Positions 1-7,345 are shown, numbered from the stretch's first letter. The stretch: 32,717 bases of DNA from Desulfobacula sp. (GCF_030611305.1 NZ_JAUWQB010000036.1:1-32717); one strand, 5' to 3'. The notes: generated from the letters alone by a model not told the origin. Numbers and translations are program-made.

Positions 1-134
1 AACTTCCTTCGGACGGTCCCTCGCGGTTCCGCCCTTGTTTTCGGCTAATACTTGTGTTAACAAAACACATGTTAACAGGACTCACGTATAGGGGACTTTC
101 ACCCCATAAGTTCACGCCCGTGCCGGGCGTACAC
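1..134 (-). mobile_element. Group II intron, 5' end of domain I (cut by window edge)
   Basis: Read on the minus strand, this begins GTGTACGCCCGG and continues through a GGGGTGAAAGTCCCC stem-loop, TATTAGCCGAAAACAAGG and CCGTCCGAAGGAAG. These blocks, in this order, are the hallmarks of the 5' part of bacterial group II intron domain I (a GUGYG-like start, a GUGAAAGUCC hairpin, and a CUAGCCGA..CAAGG...CCGAAGGAAG region). The 5' splice point is near position 134/135, give or take one base. The rest of the intron, including any reverse-transcriptase gene and domains V and VI, lies outside the window, so activity cannot be judged. The base just upstream on the intron strand follows a stem-loop, as is usual for class C introns. 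The class assignment is inferred from the target site. Confidence 0.8.
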
Positions 135-175
135 AACAAAATGCACCGGTCGAGCCGGTGATTTAGGTGTTAAGC
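135..175 (+). repeat. attC-like integron recombination site interrupted by the group II intron
   Basis: The sequence AACAAAATG is followed by a perfect 6-bp stem, CACCGG (144-149) and CCGGTG (155-160), then ATTTAGGTGTTAAGC. It ends in GTTAAGC (169-175), which fits the attC core consensus GTTRRRY, and AAC at 135-137 is the complementary end of the opposite half-site. The outer AAC..AAAT also pairs with ATTT..GTT, giving the imperfect hairpin expected of attC. The intron begins exactly where the left half-site should continue. Group IIC-attC introns are known to enter the bottom strand of attC at TTGT/T, and the bottom strand here reads TTTTGTT before the intron. A plain terminator-like stem-loop is the alternative. 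Confidence 0.6.
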
Positions 176-208
176 CCTCAAGCCGCAACAGTGCAGAAAG
201 GACGAGAT

Positions 209-625
209 ATGAGCGAAACCAGTTATGAGATCAAGCCAATTGGGGTCATGCGGTCCGAACTGGCCAGTTGCGAGGCAGCACCTCGCCAGGGAAACGAAGG
301 TGCACCCGATGCATGGGTCGAAGTGAATTCGGCGGTTGCAGAGGGACTTGAAGGTATTGCAGTGGGGAGTGAAATTATTTTGATTACATGGTTTCACAAG
401 GCTCATCGTGACATATTGAAGTTACACCCCCGCAGGGACAAGAGCAAGCCTGTGACTGGTGTCTTTTCTACACGGTCTCCTGATAGACCAAATCCACTTG
501 GCCTACACCGAGTTGCGGTTTTGGAAATCACCGGGAATAGATTAAAAGTGGGACCGATAGAAGCGATTGATGGAACGCCGGTGGTCGATATAAAGCCTGT
601 GCTCCTGAAATCAGTGGACTCATAA
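209..625 (+). CDS. trmO: TsaA/TrmO-type tRNA (N6-threonylcarbamoyladenosine37-N6)-methyltransferase
   Basis: The protein has 138 residues and consists of the TsaA (VirR) beta-barrel domain of TrmO. That enzyme uses S-adenosylmethionine to methylate t6A37 of tRNA-Thr. The signature SPDRPNPLGLHRV and the preceding KPVTGVFSTR block are clear, as is the C-terminal IDGTPVVDIKP motif. The start at ATG 209 is chosen because AAAGGA lies 6-10 bases upstream; an upstream in-frame GTG at 167 falls inside the attC-like site. E. coli TrmO is about 235 residues, so this is the short, barrel-only form seen in many bacteria and archaea. The gene lies between two attC-like hairpins and is therefore probably a cassette gene. 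Family is secure; tRNA specificity is inferred. Confidence 0.85.
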   Translation: MSETSYEIKPIGVMRSELASCEAAPRQGNEGAPDAWVEVNSAVAEGLEGIAVGSEIILITWFHKAHRDILKLHPRRDKSKPVTGVFSTRSPDRPNPLGLHRVAVLEITGNRLKVGPIEAIDGTPVVDIKPVLLKSVDS

Positions 626-631
626 TGATGA

Positions 632-693
632 GCCCTAACCATGCTCTTGCGGCGGATACGCAAAAGCCGCCGCGCCTTATGCCGGTCATTAGC
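632..693 (+). repeat. Degenerate attC-like hairpin closing the trmO cassette
   Basis: Just after the trmO stop the sequence reads GCCCTAAC, then a perfect 7-bp stem GCGGCGG (649-655) and CCGCCGC (667-673) with an 11-nt loop, and ends near GGTCATTAGC. CTAA on the left can pair with TTAG on the right, as R'' and R' do in attC. The right core is ATTAGC rather than the expected GTTRRRY, so the site is probably impaired. There is no T-run after the stem, so it does not look like an intrinsic terminator. The call rests on layout (hairpin, gene, hairpin) more than on sequence. Confidence 0.35.
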
Positions 694-723
694 ATAGAAA
701 GGTAATAGAGATTAAATTTTAGA

Positions 724-1512
724 ATGAACAACAATCCTATAGGAATATTTGACTCGGGTGTAGGTGGACTGTCGGTTGCGCGAAGCATAAGGGAAAAACT
801 GCCTAATGAAGATATGGTTTATATAGCTGACTCATTAAATGCCCCTTATGGAAATAAATCTGACGAGTTTATTTCCATGCGATCATCTTATATTATTGAT
901 CACTTAATCGGCATGAAAGCCAAAGCAGTAGTTGTAGCATGTAATACCGCTACAGTTAGTGCCATTGATATGCTGCGTAACAATTACTCAATCCCAATTA
1001 TAGGTGTTGAGCCGGGAATCAAACCCGCAGTGGCTGCAAGTAAGAGCGGTACTATTGGAGTACTGGCTACAGAACAAACAGTAAACAGCGTATCATTTCA
1101 AAATTTAGTTAACCGGTTTTCTGATGAAGCTCACATTGAAACACAATCATGTCCAGGTCTGGTGGAACTAATGGAAACTCATAAATTTGAAGGGCACGAA
1201 ATTAGATATATGCTAGAGAGGTATGTGATGCCGCTGTTGGAAAAAGGGGCTGATACTATTGTTATGGGCTGTACACATTTTGCGTTTCTGACAAAAATAT
1301 TAAGAGAAATAATTGGGAGTGAGTTGAAGATAATAAATACGTATCAAGCAGTTGCAATAGAGACTTCACGACAACTCAATGTAAATAATTTATTGACATC
1401 TAACACTAAAGATGGAGATACAGAATTTTTAAGCAGCAATGTTCATGAAAAAACAGCGTTGTTGTTTGAAAAACTATGGGGAGAACCTGTCATTGTCAGT
1501 GGTTTCGCTTGA
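724..1512 (+). CDS. murI: Glutamate racemase
   Basis: This 262-residue protein is a full-length glutamate racemase, a cofactor-independent cytoplasmic enzyme that makes D-glutamate for peptidoglycan. Visible motifs are IFDSGVGGLSV (residues 8-18), ADSLNAPYGNKS (36-46), ACNTAT with catalytic Cys73, and MGCTHF with catalytic Cys183. The usual Pro after GCTHF is replaced by Ala. The ribosome site (AGGTAATAGAG) is poor and about 12-20 bases from ATG 724. The gene lies beside the trmO cassette and converges on the Asp/Glu racemase-family gene, with 7 bases between the stop codons. It may be the cell's only MurI or an accessory copy; this cannot be told from the window. Confidence 0.9.
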   Translation: MNNNPIGIFDSGVGGLSVARSIREKLPNEDMVYIADSLNAPYGNKSDEFISMRSSYIIDHLIGMKAKAVVVACNTATVSAIDMLRNNYSIPIIGVEPGIKPAVAASKSGTIGVLATEQTVNSVSFQNLVNRFSDEAHIETQSCPGLVELMETHKFEGHEIRYMLERYVMPLLEKGADTIVMGCTHFAFLTKILREIIGSELKIINTYQAVAIETSRQLNVNNLLTSNTKDGDTEFLSSNVHEKTALLFEKLWGEPVIVSGFA

Positions 1513-1519
1513 TCGGCTT

Positions 1520-2230
1520 TTAATGTTTTATCATTTTAGCAACATCAACTATTTCCCGGGCCAAAATTTCAGCGGAATCTATAATTTCAAAGGGAAGATC
1601 AGAACTAATTACGCTAAGTTCTGTGCAGGCGATGATGACAGAGTCAACCCCGGATGAATTAAGGTTTTCACAGATTTCTTTATATGTTTGAACTACTTCC
1701 ACAGATGTGTCCCCGGTTTTAATAGCCTTAATGACGTTAAAAAGTCTCTCCTGAAAAACAGGACCCGGATAGACAACCTCTATTCCAACCGCATGAAATC
1801 GTTTTTCATATAACCCTGTCATGAGCACAGCCGGGGAGGCAAGTATTCCTATTTTACTGCAATCCGGGCTGGTTTGTTTTAGGTGAGAAACAACAAGATC
1901 TATGAGGTTAATTACCGGTATTTTGACAGCATTTGAAACCGTCTCATAATAGTAATGGGCGGTATTACATGCAATCGCCAGGAAGTCTACCCCCCATGAT
2001 TCAAGCCGGCGGGCCATATCGGCCATACACAGGCCAGGGTCTTCTCCATCTCCCTCAATGATGGCTTTTATTCTGGATGGAATCTTGGGATTGTTATCCA
2101 CAATACACCGAATATGATCGATATCATCCAAAGCCGGCGTCAGTTGAATAATACGTTGCATAAGATCCACAGTGGCTTCCGGGCCCATTCCGCCTAAAAT
2201 TCCAACTATTTTTTCTTTTTTTCCTGTCAT
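1520..2230 (-). CDS. Aspartate/glutamate racemase family protein
   Basis: This 236-residue protein belongs to the PLP-independent Asp/Glu racemase (RacD/RacX) superfamily. It has VGILGGMGPEAT near the N-terminus (9-20) and the two-cysteine active site: ACNTAHYYY (Cys88) and ACTELS (Cys202). The ATG directly follows the TAG of the upstream desulfhydrase-family gene (0-base gap), so the two are translationally coupled and end the ridA-ABC-gntR cluster. Family members racemise aspartate, glutamate or other amino acids. The pairing suggests it interconverts the enantiomers of the lyase substrate, such as L- and D-cysteine or cysteate, but this is inference. No feature fixes the substrate. Confidence 0.85.
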   Translation of the reverse strand: MTGKKEKIVGILGGMGPEATVDLMQRIIQLTPALDDIDHIRCIVDNNPKIPSRIKAIIEGDGEDPGLCMADMARRLESWGVDFLAIACNTAHYYYETVSNAVKIPVINLIDLVVSHLKQTSPDCSKIGILASPAVLMTGLYEKRFHAVGIEVVYPGPVFQERLFNVIKAIKTGDTSVEVVQTYKEICENLNSSGVDSVIIACTELSVISSDLPFEIIDSAEILAREIVDVAKMIKH

Positions 2231-3235
2231 CTAACTCTGTCTGAATGTATTCATATAAGCATACAGAGCAGGAGAACCCCCGGTGTGGAGGAAAAGCACA
2301 TTTGAATCTTTTGGGAAATGGCCTTTGCGAACAAGATCAATAAGTCCTGCAGCAGCTTTACCGGAATATACAGGGTCAAGGAGAATAGCCTCAGTTTTGG
2401 CAAACAGTTTTACGGCTTCGACCATGGGGTCTGTTGGAAGGGAATAACCGGGTCCGACATACCGGTCAAAGCAGACAATATCTTCACGGACTAAGCCGCC
2501 TTTTACACCAAGTCTTTCAGCTGTTTCTACAGCCAGTTTGTAAACAATCTCTTCCTGAATATCTTTTGATCTGGAAACATTCATACCACTGATGGGAATC
2601 CCTCCGTTTACGCCTGTCATACCAGCCACCATTCCGGCATGAGTTCCGGCAGAACCTGAAGGGACAACGATGTGATCAATATCAAGACGCATCTCATTGA
2701 GTTGTCCCATGGTCTCTTCTGCGCAAACCGCATATCCCGTGGCACCAATTGAATTGGAAGCACCGCCGGGAATAATATATGGTTTTTTACCGGCTGCCAC
2801 AAGTTCACCGGCCTTTTTGTTCATCTCAACCATCATATCGGAACCGCCTTCAACAACACCAATACTTTTCACACCAAGAAGCTCAAAGAGAAAATTATTC
2901 CCGCTTGCGTCTTTCTTGTAAGATCCCTTTACCCGTTCTTCAAGGATAAGGTGACACTCCAATCCTTCTTTGGCAGACCATGAAGCAGTAAGACGGGCAT
3001 GGTTTGACTGAACAGCTCCGCAGGTAATGATTGTATCTGCACCCTGGTCAAGGGCATCACCAATACAAAACTCAAGCTTTCTTGTTTTATTACCGCCCCC
3101 GGCACCGGGAAGCAGGTCGTCTCGTTTGACATACAGGTTAACTTCTCCACCAAGCGCTTTGCTCAATGACGGCATGGATTCAATGGGGGTCGGGCCTTGA
3201 AGATAGTTTCTTCTGGGAAATTTGGTAAAATTCAT
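2231..3235 (-). CDS. D-cysteine desulfhydrase / L-cysteate sulfo-lyase family PLP enzyme
   Basis: This 334-residue fold-type II PLP enzyme belongs to the ACC deaminase / D-cysteine desulfhydrase family. The PLP lysine is Lys50 in GGGNKTRKLEF, the QSNHAR motif carries Ser77, and SGSAGTHAGM (193-202) is the phosphate-binding loop. ACC deaminases have Glu in DPVYEGK and Leu in HLGG; here these are Ser291 (DPVYSGK) and Thr318 (HTGG), which points to D-cysteine desulfhydrase (DcyD) or the related L-cysteate sulfo-lyase (CuyA) rather than ACC deaminase. Products would be pyruvate and ammonia plus sulfide or sulfite, via 2-aminoacrylate. AAAGGA precedes the ATG. The downstream racemase-family gene is directly abutted. 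The choice between DcyD and CuyA is open. Confidence 0.82.
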   Translation of the reverse strand: MNFTKFPRRNYLQGPTPIESMPSLSKALGGEVNLYVKRDDLLPGAGGGNKTRKLEFCIGDALDQGADTIITCGAVQSNHARLTASWSAKEGLECHLILEERVKGSYKKDASGNNFLFELLGVKSIGVVEGGSDMMVEMNKKAGELVAAGKKPYIIPGGASNSIGATGYAVCAEETMGQLNEMRLDIDHIVVPSGSAGTHAGMVAGMTGVNGGIPISGMNVSRSKDIQEEIVYKLAVETAERLGVKGGLVREDIVCFDRYVGPGYSLPTDPMVEAVKLFAKTEAILLDPVYSGKAAAGLIDLVRKGHFPKDSNVLFLHTGGSPALYAYMNTFRQS

Positions 3236-3331
3236 TTGTGTCCTTTTGCTTTGTATATATTTTGTGTTAAAAATTAAAAACTTGCTTCCAATTCGGAATC
3301 TGCGCCTGTAGATAATTACACTGATCCCAAT

Positions 3332-3359
3332 TTTATACTATGCGTTCTGCTTGATTCAA
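3332..3359 (-). promoter_or_regulatory. Putative sigma-70 promoter for the lyase-racemase pair, with overlapping inverted repeat
   Basis: On the minus strand TTGAAT (3354-3359) and TATAAA (3332-3337) are separated by 16 bases, about 100 nt upstream of the lyase ATG. A small inverted repeat, TGCTTG-ATT-CAAGCA (3348-3362), overlaps the -35 box and could be an operator. The pair may therefore be expressed separately from the transporter genes. The match is by eye only. Confidence 0.4.
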
Positions 3360-3400
3360 GCAAACTTCGACTGTAAGATTAGTATTTACTTTCGCGAGGA

Positions 3401-4069
3401 TTATTCTTCATAGATATCCACGCCAAAGGCAGACATTCGCTCACCCGATTCCATGTAGTGTTCTCTAATTACACGCTCGATAATCTGAAAATTTTTTGTT
3501 TTTAGCGCATCGACAATCTCCTTATGCCTTTCGTAAACCTTTTTTGCAGTAAATAATTTTACCCAATGCTTGTAAAGTAGGAATTTTGAAATGCCCTGGC
3601 AGGCACGACGGCAAAGTTCTACAAGTAGAGCGTTGTCGATGCGAGAGAAGAGAAGGTCATGGAAAGCCTTGTCTAAAGGCGCCTGGTCTGATACAGAGCC
3701 ATTATTGATTGCAATGTTATTCATTTTTGCAATGATATGTTCCAGCTCGGCAATATCCTTGTCTGTATAATTGTCCAGAACCTTTGCCACTGCAGCGGCT
3801 TCAAGTACCCCACCGGTAAAATAGCTATTTTTGATTTGTTTAGCAGTCAGCGCAGTAACATTTTTCCCTCTCTGGGGATGTGATTCGATAAGGCCTTCAC
3901 GAATTAATATCTGCATAGCTTCTCTTATTGGAGCACGGCTGATGGATAGCTCCGAAGCTATGGCCACTTCTGTGATAGGAGCACCTGGAACGAGGTCTCC
4001 GCTGAGAATGCTCTCTTTCACGTAATCGACAACTTGGTCACTATAGGTTTCTTTTTTGAAATTATTCAT
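3401..4069 (-). CDS. GntR-family transcriptional regulator, FCD (FadR/VanR) subfamily
   Basis: The 222-residue protein has a winged helix-turn-helix at residues 10-75 (YSDQVVDYVKESILSGDLVPG, then ELSISRAPIREAMQIL) and an all-helical FCD ligand domain at about 80-210. Metal/ligand-site residues are visible in DKAFHDLLF, YERHKEIVDAL and IREHYMESG. FCD regulators usually repress uptake and catabolic genes and release DNA on binding an acidic substrate, often with a metal ion. It sits between the ABC importer and the lyase gene on the same strand, so it is the obvious local regulator. Its likely target is the palindrome at 7848-7875. The start lacks a good Shine-Dalgarno sequence, suggesting low expression. 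Confidence 0.9.
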   Translation of the reverse strand: MNNFKKETYSDQVVDYVKESILSGDLVPGAPITEVAIASELSISRAPIREAMQILIREGLIESHPQRGKNVTALTAKQIKNSYFTGGVLEAAAVAKVLDNYTDKDIAELEHIIAKMNNIAINNGSVSDQAPLDKAFHDLLFSRIDNALLVELCRRACQGISKFLLYKHWVKLFTAKKVYERHKEIVDALKTKNFQIIERVIREHYMESGERMSAFGVDIYEE

Positions 4070-4090
4070 AGAGTATATATTTTTTTAAAA

Positions 4091-4105
4091 ACAATTCATA
4101 ATTGT
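4091..4105. promoter_or_regulatory. Inverted repeat in the gntR leader (possible autoregulatory site)
   Basis: ACAATT-CAT-AATTGT is a perfect 15-bp inverted repeat between the gntR -10 box and its start codon. It contains the pentamer ATTGT/ACAAT, as does the core of the ridA palindrome, but in everted order. A binding role is inferred from position only. Confidence 0.3.
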
Positions 4106-4131
4106 AATAAAGTCGATCAAAACACCAAGAT

Positions 4132-4160
4132 ATTATAGCATATAGATGTTGGTTTCTCAA
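4132..4160 (-). promoter_or_regulatory. Sigma-70 promoter for gntR
   Basis: On the minus strand TTGAGA (4155-4160, 5/6 match) and a consensus TATAAT (4132-4137) are separated by exactly 17 bases. The predicted start near 4125 leaves a leader of about 55 nt before the gntR ATG. It overlaps the gap after the ABC ATPase gene, so gntR can be made independently of the transporter message. Confidence 0.6.
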
Positions 4161-4166
4161 AGCCAG

Positions 4167-4892
4167 TTAAATTAAAATTTTTCTTAAAAATTCCTTTAAA
4201 CGTTCACTTTCAGGATTTTCAAAAAAAGATTTATCCGTGCCCCGCTCAATAATTCGGCCTTCATCCATGAAAATGATTTCATCGGCCACTTCTTTTGCAA
4301 AGCCCATTTCATGGGTTACAACTGCCATTGTCATACCTGATTGGGCAAGGTCCACCATAACATCTAAAACCTCTTTTATCATTTCAGGATCAAGGGCCGA
4401 TGTGGGTTCGTCAAAAAGCATGATATCCGGTTCCATGGCAAGTGCCCTGGCAATGGCAACACGTTGCTGCTGGCCTCCTGAAAGATTTCCGGGATATTTA
4501 TCAGCCTGTTCTGGAATTCCAACCCTTTCAAGAAGTTCCATGGCTTTTTTGCCTGCCTGTGATTTAGATTGATTTAAAACTTTGGTGGGTGCAATTGTTA
4601 TATTTTCTATTACTTTCATGTGAGGATAAAGTTCAAACCGCTGGAATACCATCCCCATTTTTTGACGAAGCTTTATAAAATTAGTTTTAGGATCATTAAG
4701 AGAAATCCCATCCACACGGATATCACCTTCCTGAAAAGGCTCCAATCCGTTAAGAGATTTTAAAAGCGTGCTCTTGCCGGAACCGGAAGGTCCGCAAATA
4801 ACCACGACCTGTCCCTTGTTAATGGTCTCCTTGACATTATCAAGGACCTTGAGTTCGCCAAACCATTTACTTACATTAATTATCTCAATCAT
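4167..4892 (-). CDS. Polar amino-acid ABC transporter, ATP-binding subunit
   Basis: The 241-residue ATPase is of the GlnQ/GltL (PAAT) type that powers amino-acid import at the cytoplasmic face of the membrane. Walker [10 protein letters not shown] is at 34-42, the Q-loop at [12 protein letters not shown] (81-92), the ABC signature LSGGQ at 137-141, Walker [14 protein letters not shown] at 157-169 and the switch His at 194. All catalytic residues are present. Its ATG directly follows the stop codon of the second permease, so it belongs to the same operon. Confidence 0.95.
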   Translation of the reverse strand: MIEIINVSKWFGELKVLDNVKETINKGQVVVICGPSGSGKSTLLKSLNGLEPFQEGDIRVDGISLNDPKTNFIKLRQKMGMVFQRFELYPHMKVIENITIAPTKVLNQSKSQAGKKAMELLERVGIPEQADKYPGNLSGGQQQRVAIARALAMEPDIMLFDEPTSALDPEMIKEVLDVMVDLAQSGMTMAVVTHEMGFAKEVADEIIFMDEGRIIERGTDKSFFENPESERLKEFLRKILI

Positions 4893-5549
4893 TTATGCAT
4901 ACCCTTTTTTAAGTTCCAGTTTTTTGCAAATCCGGCTCATGCTAAAGCAAACAATAAAATAAACCAGTCCTACAAACAGATATAGTTCAACACTTCTCAT
5001 TTCTCTTGCATCCACAATATTTGCAGATCTTAAAAATTCCCGTAGCCCGATAACATAGGCCAACGATGTGTCCTGAAAGACAACAACTGCCTGTGTAATA
5101 AGAGAGGGCATCATATTTTTCAAAGCCTGTGGAATAATAAAATATCTCATGGCCTGCCAATACGTAAATCCACTCGAATAGGCAGCCTCCATCTGACCCT
5201 TTGATATAGATTGTATTCCGGCTCTGATGATTTCTGCGAAATAAGATGCTTCAAAAATAGTAAAAGCAATGACCGCTGAAGTGAAACCACCAATGGGCCT
5301 GCCTATGATAAGCGGCACTAAAAAATAGAACCAGAATATAACCAGAATAAGGGGCTGAGTTCTCATTAGATTAACAAACAAAGTTGCCGGATAGTAAATA
5401 AATTTGAACTTGCTTAACCGACCCATACCCACCAGAATGCCAAGGGTAAGACCCCCTGCAATAGCTATCAATGCCAACTCAAAAGTGGTTACAAGACCAC
5501 CCATTAAAAAGAAAAAATTATTTGAGATAACTTGCCATTCAAAATTCAT
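4893..5549 (-). CDS. Polar amino-acid ABC transporter, permease subunit (GltK-like)
   Basis: This 218-residue inner-membrane protein is a His/Glu/Gln/Arg-type permease with about five membrane segments. The EAA loop, which docks on the ATPase, is EIIRAGIQSISKGQMEAAYSSGF, followed by YFIIPQALKNMMP. It overlaps the preceding permease gene by 4 bases (ATGA), indicating translational coupling. The two permeases presumably form a heterodimeric channel, as in GltJK. Confidence 0.93.
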   Translation of the reverse strand: MNFEWQVISNNFFFLMGGLVTTFELALIAIAGGLTLGILVGMGRLSKFKFIYYPATLFVNLMRTQPLILVIFWFYFLVPLIIGRPIGGFTSAVIAFTIFEASYFAEIIRAGIQSISKGQMEAAYSSGFTYWQAMRYFIIPQALKNMMPSLITQAVVVFQDTSLAYVIGLREFLRSANIVDAREMRSVELYLFVGLVYFIVCFSMSRICKKLELKKGYA

Positions 5550-6277
5550 GAGTTAGCTCCTTTTCTTATAATGAGACCTGGTACCGCTAATCTTTTTTCT
5601 ATCCTGCCCATTGCACCGACCACTATCAGTGTGATGATCATATAAATCAAACAAGCTGCAGTGGTGGCTTCAAGTCCGTGGAAGGTATATGCTTCCACCT
5701 GCTGACTCATAAACGTTGTTTCCAATACACCTACGGTCATGGCAAGAGCAGTATTTTTAAATATTGTTAATATTTCAGTGGTCAATGGAGGAATAACAAG
5801 CCTTATGGCAAGGGGTATAATGATATAACGATATGCCTGATAATGGCTGAAACCAGTACTCAGGGCAGCATTAAACTGATCAGGAGAGATTGAGTTAATA
5901 CCGGCTCTAATTTGCTCTGCCACTCTTGAGGATGAATACAGAGAAAGGCCCACAACAACAATCCAGAATTCAAAATCAGGAATTTCCTGATAGACCCAGG
6001 TTCGCATATTTTCAGGCAGAAGCGACGGTACTGCAAAATACCAGAAGAAAAGCTGCACCAGCAAAGGAATATCCCGGAAAAATTCAGTATAGGCTTCTGC
6101 AAAAATTCTGAGCGGTTTAAATTGGGTAATTCTCAAAGTACCGATGACGATACCGAGCAGCATAGAAAAGATACAACAAAGGACTCCTAATTTAATAGTT
6201 GTTGCTACGCCTTCAAGAATCCAGCCGCCATAGGGGTCTGTCCATAAAATTGACCATTTAAAATCATAGTTCAGCAT
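5546..6277 (-). CDS. Polar amino-acid ABC transporter, permease subunit (GltJ-like)
   Basis: This 243-residue membrane protein has a periplasmic N-terminal stretch typical of GltJ (WTDPYGGWILEGVATTIKLG), several membrane spans, and the EAA loop EQIRAGINSISPDQFNAALSTGF then IIIPLAIRLVIPP. The start at 6277 is preferred over the ATG at 6287-6289 because GGAGA lies just upstream of it, while the upstream ATG has no ribosome site and abuts the hairpin at 6293-6317. The gene order binding protein, J, K, ATPase matches the gltIJKL arrangement for glutamate/aspartate uptake, so an acidic substrate is plausible. Confidence 0.92.
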   Translation of the reverse strand: MLNYDFKWSILWTDPYGGWILEGVATTIKLGVLCCIFSMLLGIVIGTLRITQFKPLRIFAEAYTEFFRDIPLLVQLFFWYFAVPSLLPENMRTWVYQEIPDFEFWIVVVGLSLYSSSRVAEQIRAGINSISPDQFNAALSTGFSHYQAYRYIIIPLAIRLVIPPLTTEILTIFKNTALAMTVGVLETTFMSQQVEAYTFHGLEATTAACLIYMIITLIVVGAMGRIEKRLAVPGLIIRKGANS

Positions 6278-6292
6278 ATGTTTCTCCATCTA

Positions 6293-6317
6293 CGGGAGGT
6301 CCGTAAAAGACCTCCCG
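6293..6317 (-). other. Strong intercistronic hairpin after the binding-protein gene
   Basis: A perfect 9-bp GC-rich stem, CGGGAGGTC (6293-6301) and GACCTCCCG (6309-6317), closes a 7-nt loop between the binding-protein stop and the first permease start. On the transcript no U-run follows, so it is not a standard terminator. Hairpins in this position often protect the binding-protein message from 3' decay and lower expression of the membrane subunits. That role is inferred. Confidence 0.65.
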
Positions 6318-6345
6318 AATATATTTAAAAAGACTATCCTAAAGA

Positions 6346-7218
6346 TTACAACGGCCAGGACTGAAGTTTGATCAATGTTCTAAAGTCATCTGTCATTGGG
6401 AAAGGTACTACTCCGTTGGCACCAAACCATTTCTCATAATACTTCATGTATCTGCCGTCAACAAACATTCTGATAAGCTGTTCATTGATAAAATCTCTGA
6501 AGTTGGAATCATTTTCCGGAAGGATATAGGCATAGGGGTCATAGGAGAGCATTTCACCGAGAATCATATAATCATCAGAATTTTTAACTTTACTTTTCAT
6601 GCCTGCCAGAAGACTTCCGTCAGTGCAGTACGCATTGATTATACCATTATTAAGTGCTAACATTCCCTGGGTATGCTCTTGATAAACAACTAATCTAACT
6701 GCTGGATTAAAATACCCGGATTTATTGAGATTACGGATAGTTTTTTCATTTGTTGAACCTTGAGCAGCACCAATTTTTTTACCGGATAGATCCTTTACTG
6801 TGCTATAACCTTCGCTTTTTTTAACCAACAACTGGCTGCCTGTAAGAAAAAATGTTAATGAGAAGTCAACTGTGTCTTCACGAGGAACTGTATGGGTCGC
6901 AGAACCGGTAACCATATTTAAGTTTCCGTTTGCAACCAAAGGAATTCTCGTTTTCGGGTTAACAACGATGGTTTTAAAGTTAAGTTTTTTGCCAAGTTTT
7001 TCTTCAAGAGCTTTATGAAATTCCTTTGCAAGATCGATACTGAAACCTACATGTTCGTTTTTATCATTATGGAAACCAAAGGGGATTGAGCCATCTCTCA
7101 CTCCGGTAATGAAGTTTCCACTGTCTGAAATTTTTTTAAGCGTATCAGCTGCAATAGCACCTGTTGTAAAAACCAGCATTACCATCAAAATCGTACTGAA
7201 TAACAATTTTTTTTTCAT
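6346..7218 (-). CDS. Amino-acid ABC transporter, periplasmic substrate-binding protein (family 3)
   Basis: This 290-residue protein begins with a clear Sec signal peptide (MKKK, hydrophobic core at 5-20, AIA-A cleavage site near 23-24). The mature part is a family 3 binding protein: GVRDGSIPFGFHNDKNEHVGFSIDLAKEF, then GSATHTVPREDTVDFSLTF, VKDLSGKKIGAAQGST and INAYCTDGSLL. The overall pattern resembles GltI-type glutamate/aspartate receptors. AAGGAG sits 8-9 bases before the ATG, the best ribosome site of the cluster, which fits the excess of binding protein usually needed. The substrate cannot be read from sequence; an acidic amino acid or its sulfonate analogue cysteate is plausible. Confidence 0.93.
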   Translation of the reverse strand: MKKKLLFSTILMVMLVFTTGAIAADTLKKISDSGNFITGVRDGSIPFGFHNDKNEHVGFSIDLAKEFHKALEEKLGKKLNFKTIVVNPKTRIPLVANGNLNMVTGSATHTVPREDTVDFSLTFFLTGSQLLVKKSEGYSTVKDLSGKKIGAAQGSTNEKTIRNLNKSGYFNPAVRLVVYQEHTQGMLALNNGIINAYCTDGSLLAGMKSKVKNSDDYMILGEMLSYDPYAYILPENDSNFRDFINEQLIRMFVDGRYMKYYEKWFGANGVVPFPMTDDFRTLIKLQSWPL

Positions 7219-7323
7219 TTTAAGATCTCCTTTTTGTGTTGTCGGGCTTATACAGACTATGAAAATAGTTTTTTGCCCTTTTTTATTTAATGGGAAGACT
7301 CTTTTGTCTACCTCACTGTTAGA

Positions 7324-7345
7324 CAGTTTTCTTTTTAGAAAACTG
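7324..7345 (-). other. Intercistronic hairpin between ridA and the binding-protein gene
   Basis: CAGTTTTCT (7324-7332) and AGAAAACTG (7337-7345) form a perfect 9-bp stem with a TTTT/AAAA tetraloop in the 190-nt gap after ridA. It is AT-rich and has no long U-run after it on the minus-strand transcript. It may be a weak attenuator or an RNA-processing site separating ridA from the transporter genes. Confidence 0.45.

Noticed and set aside
2231-3235. ACC deaminase as the identity of the PLP enzyme
   Set aside because: The ACC deaminase Glu (DPVYEGK) is Ser291 and its Leu in HLGG is Thr318, the pattern of D-cysteine desulfhydrase-type enzymes.
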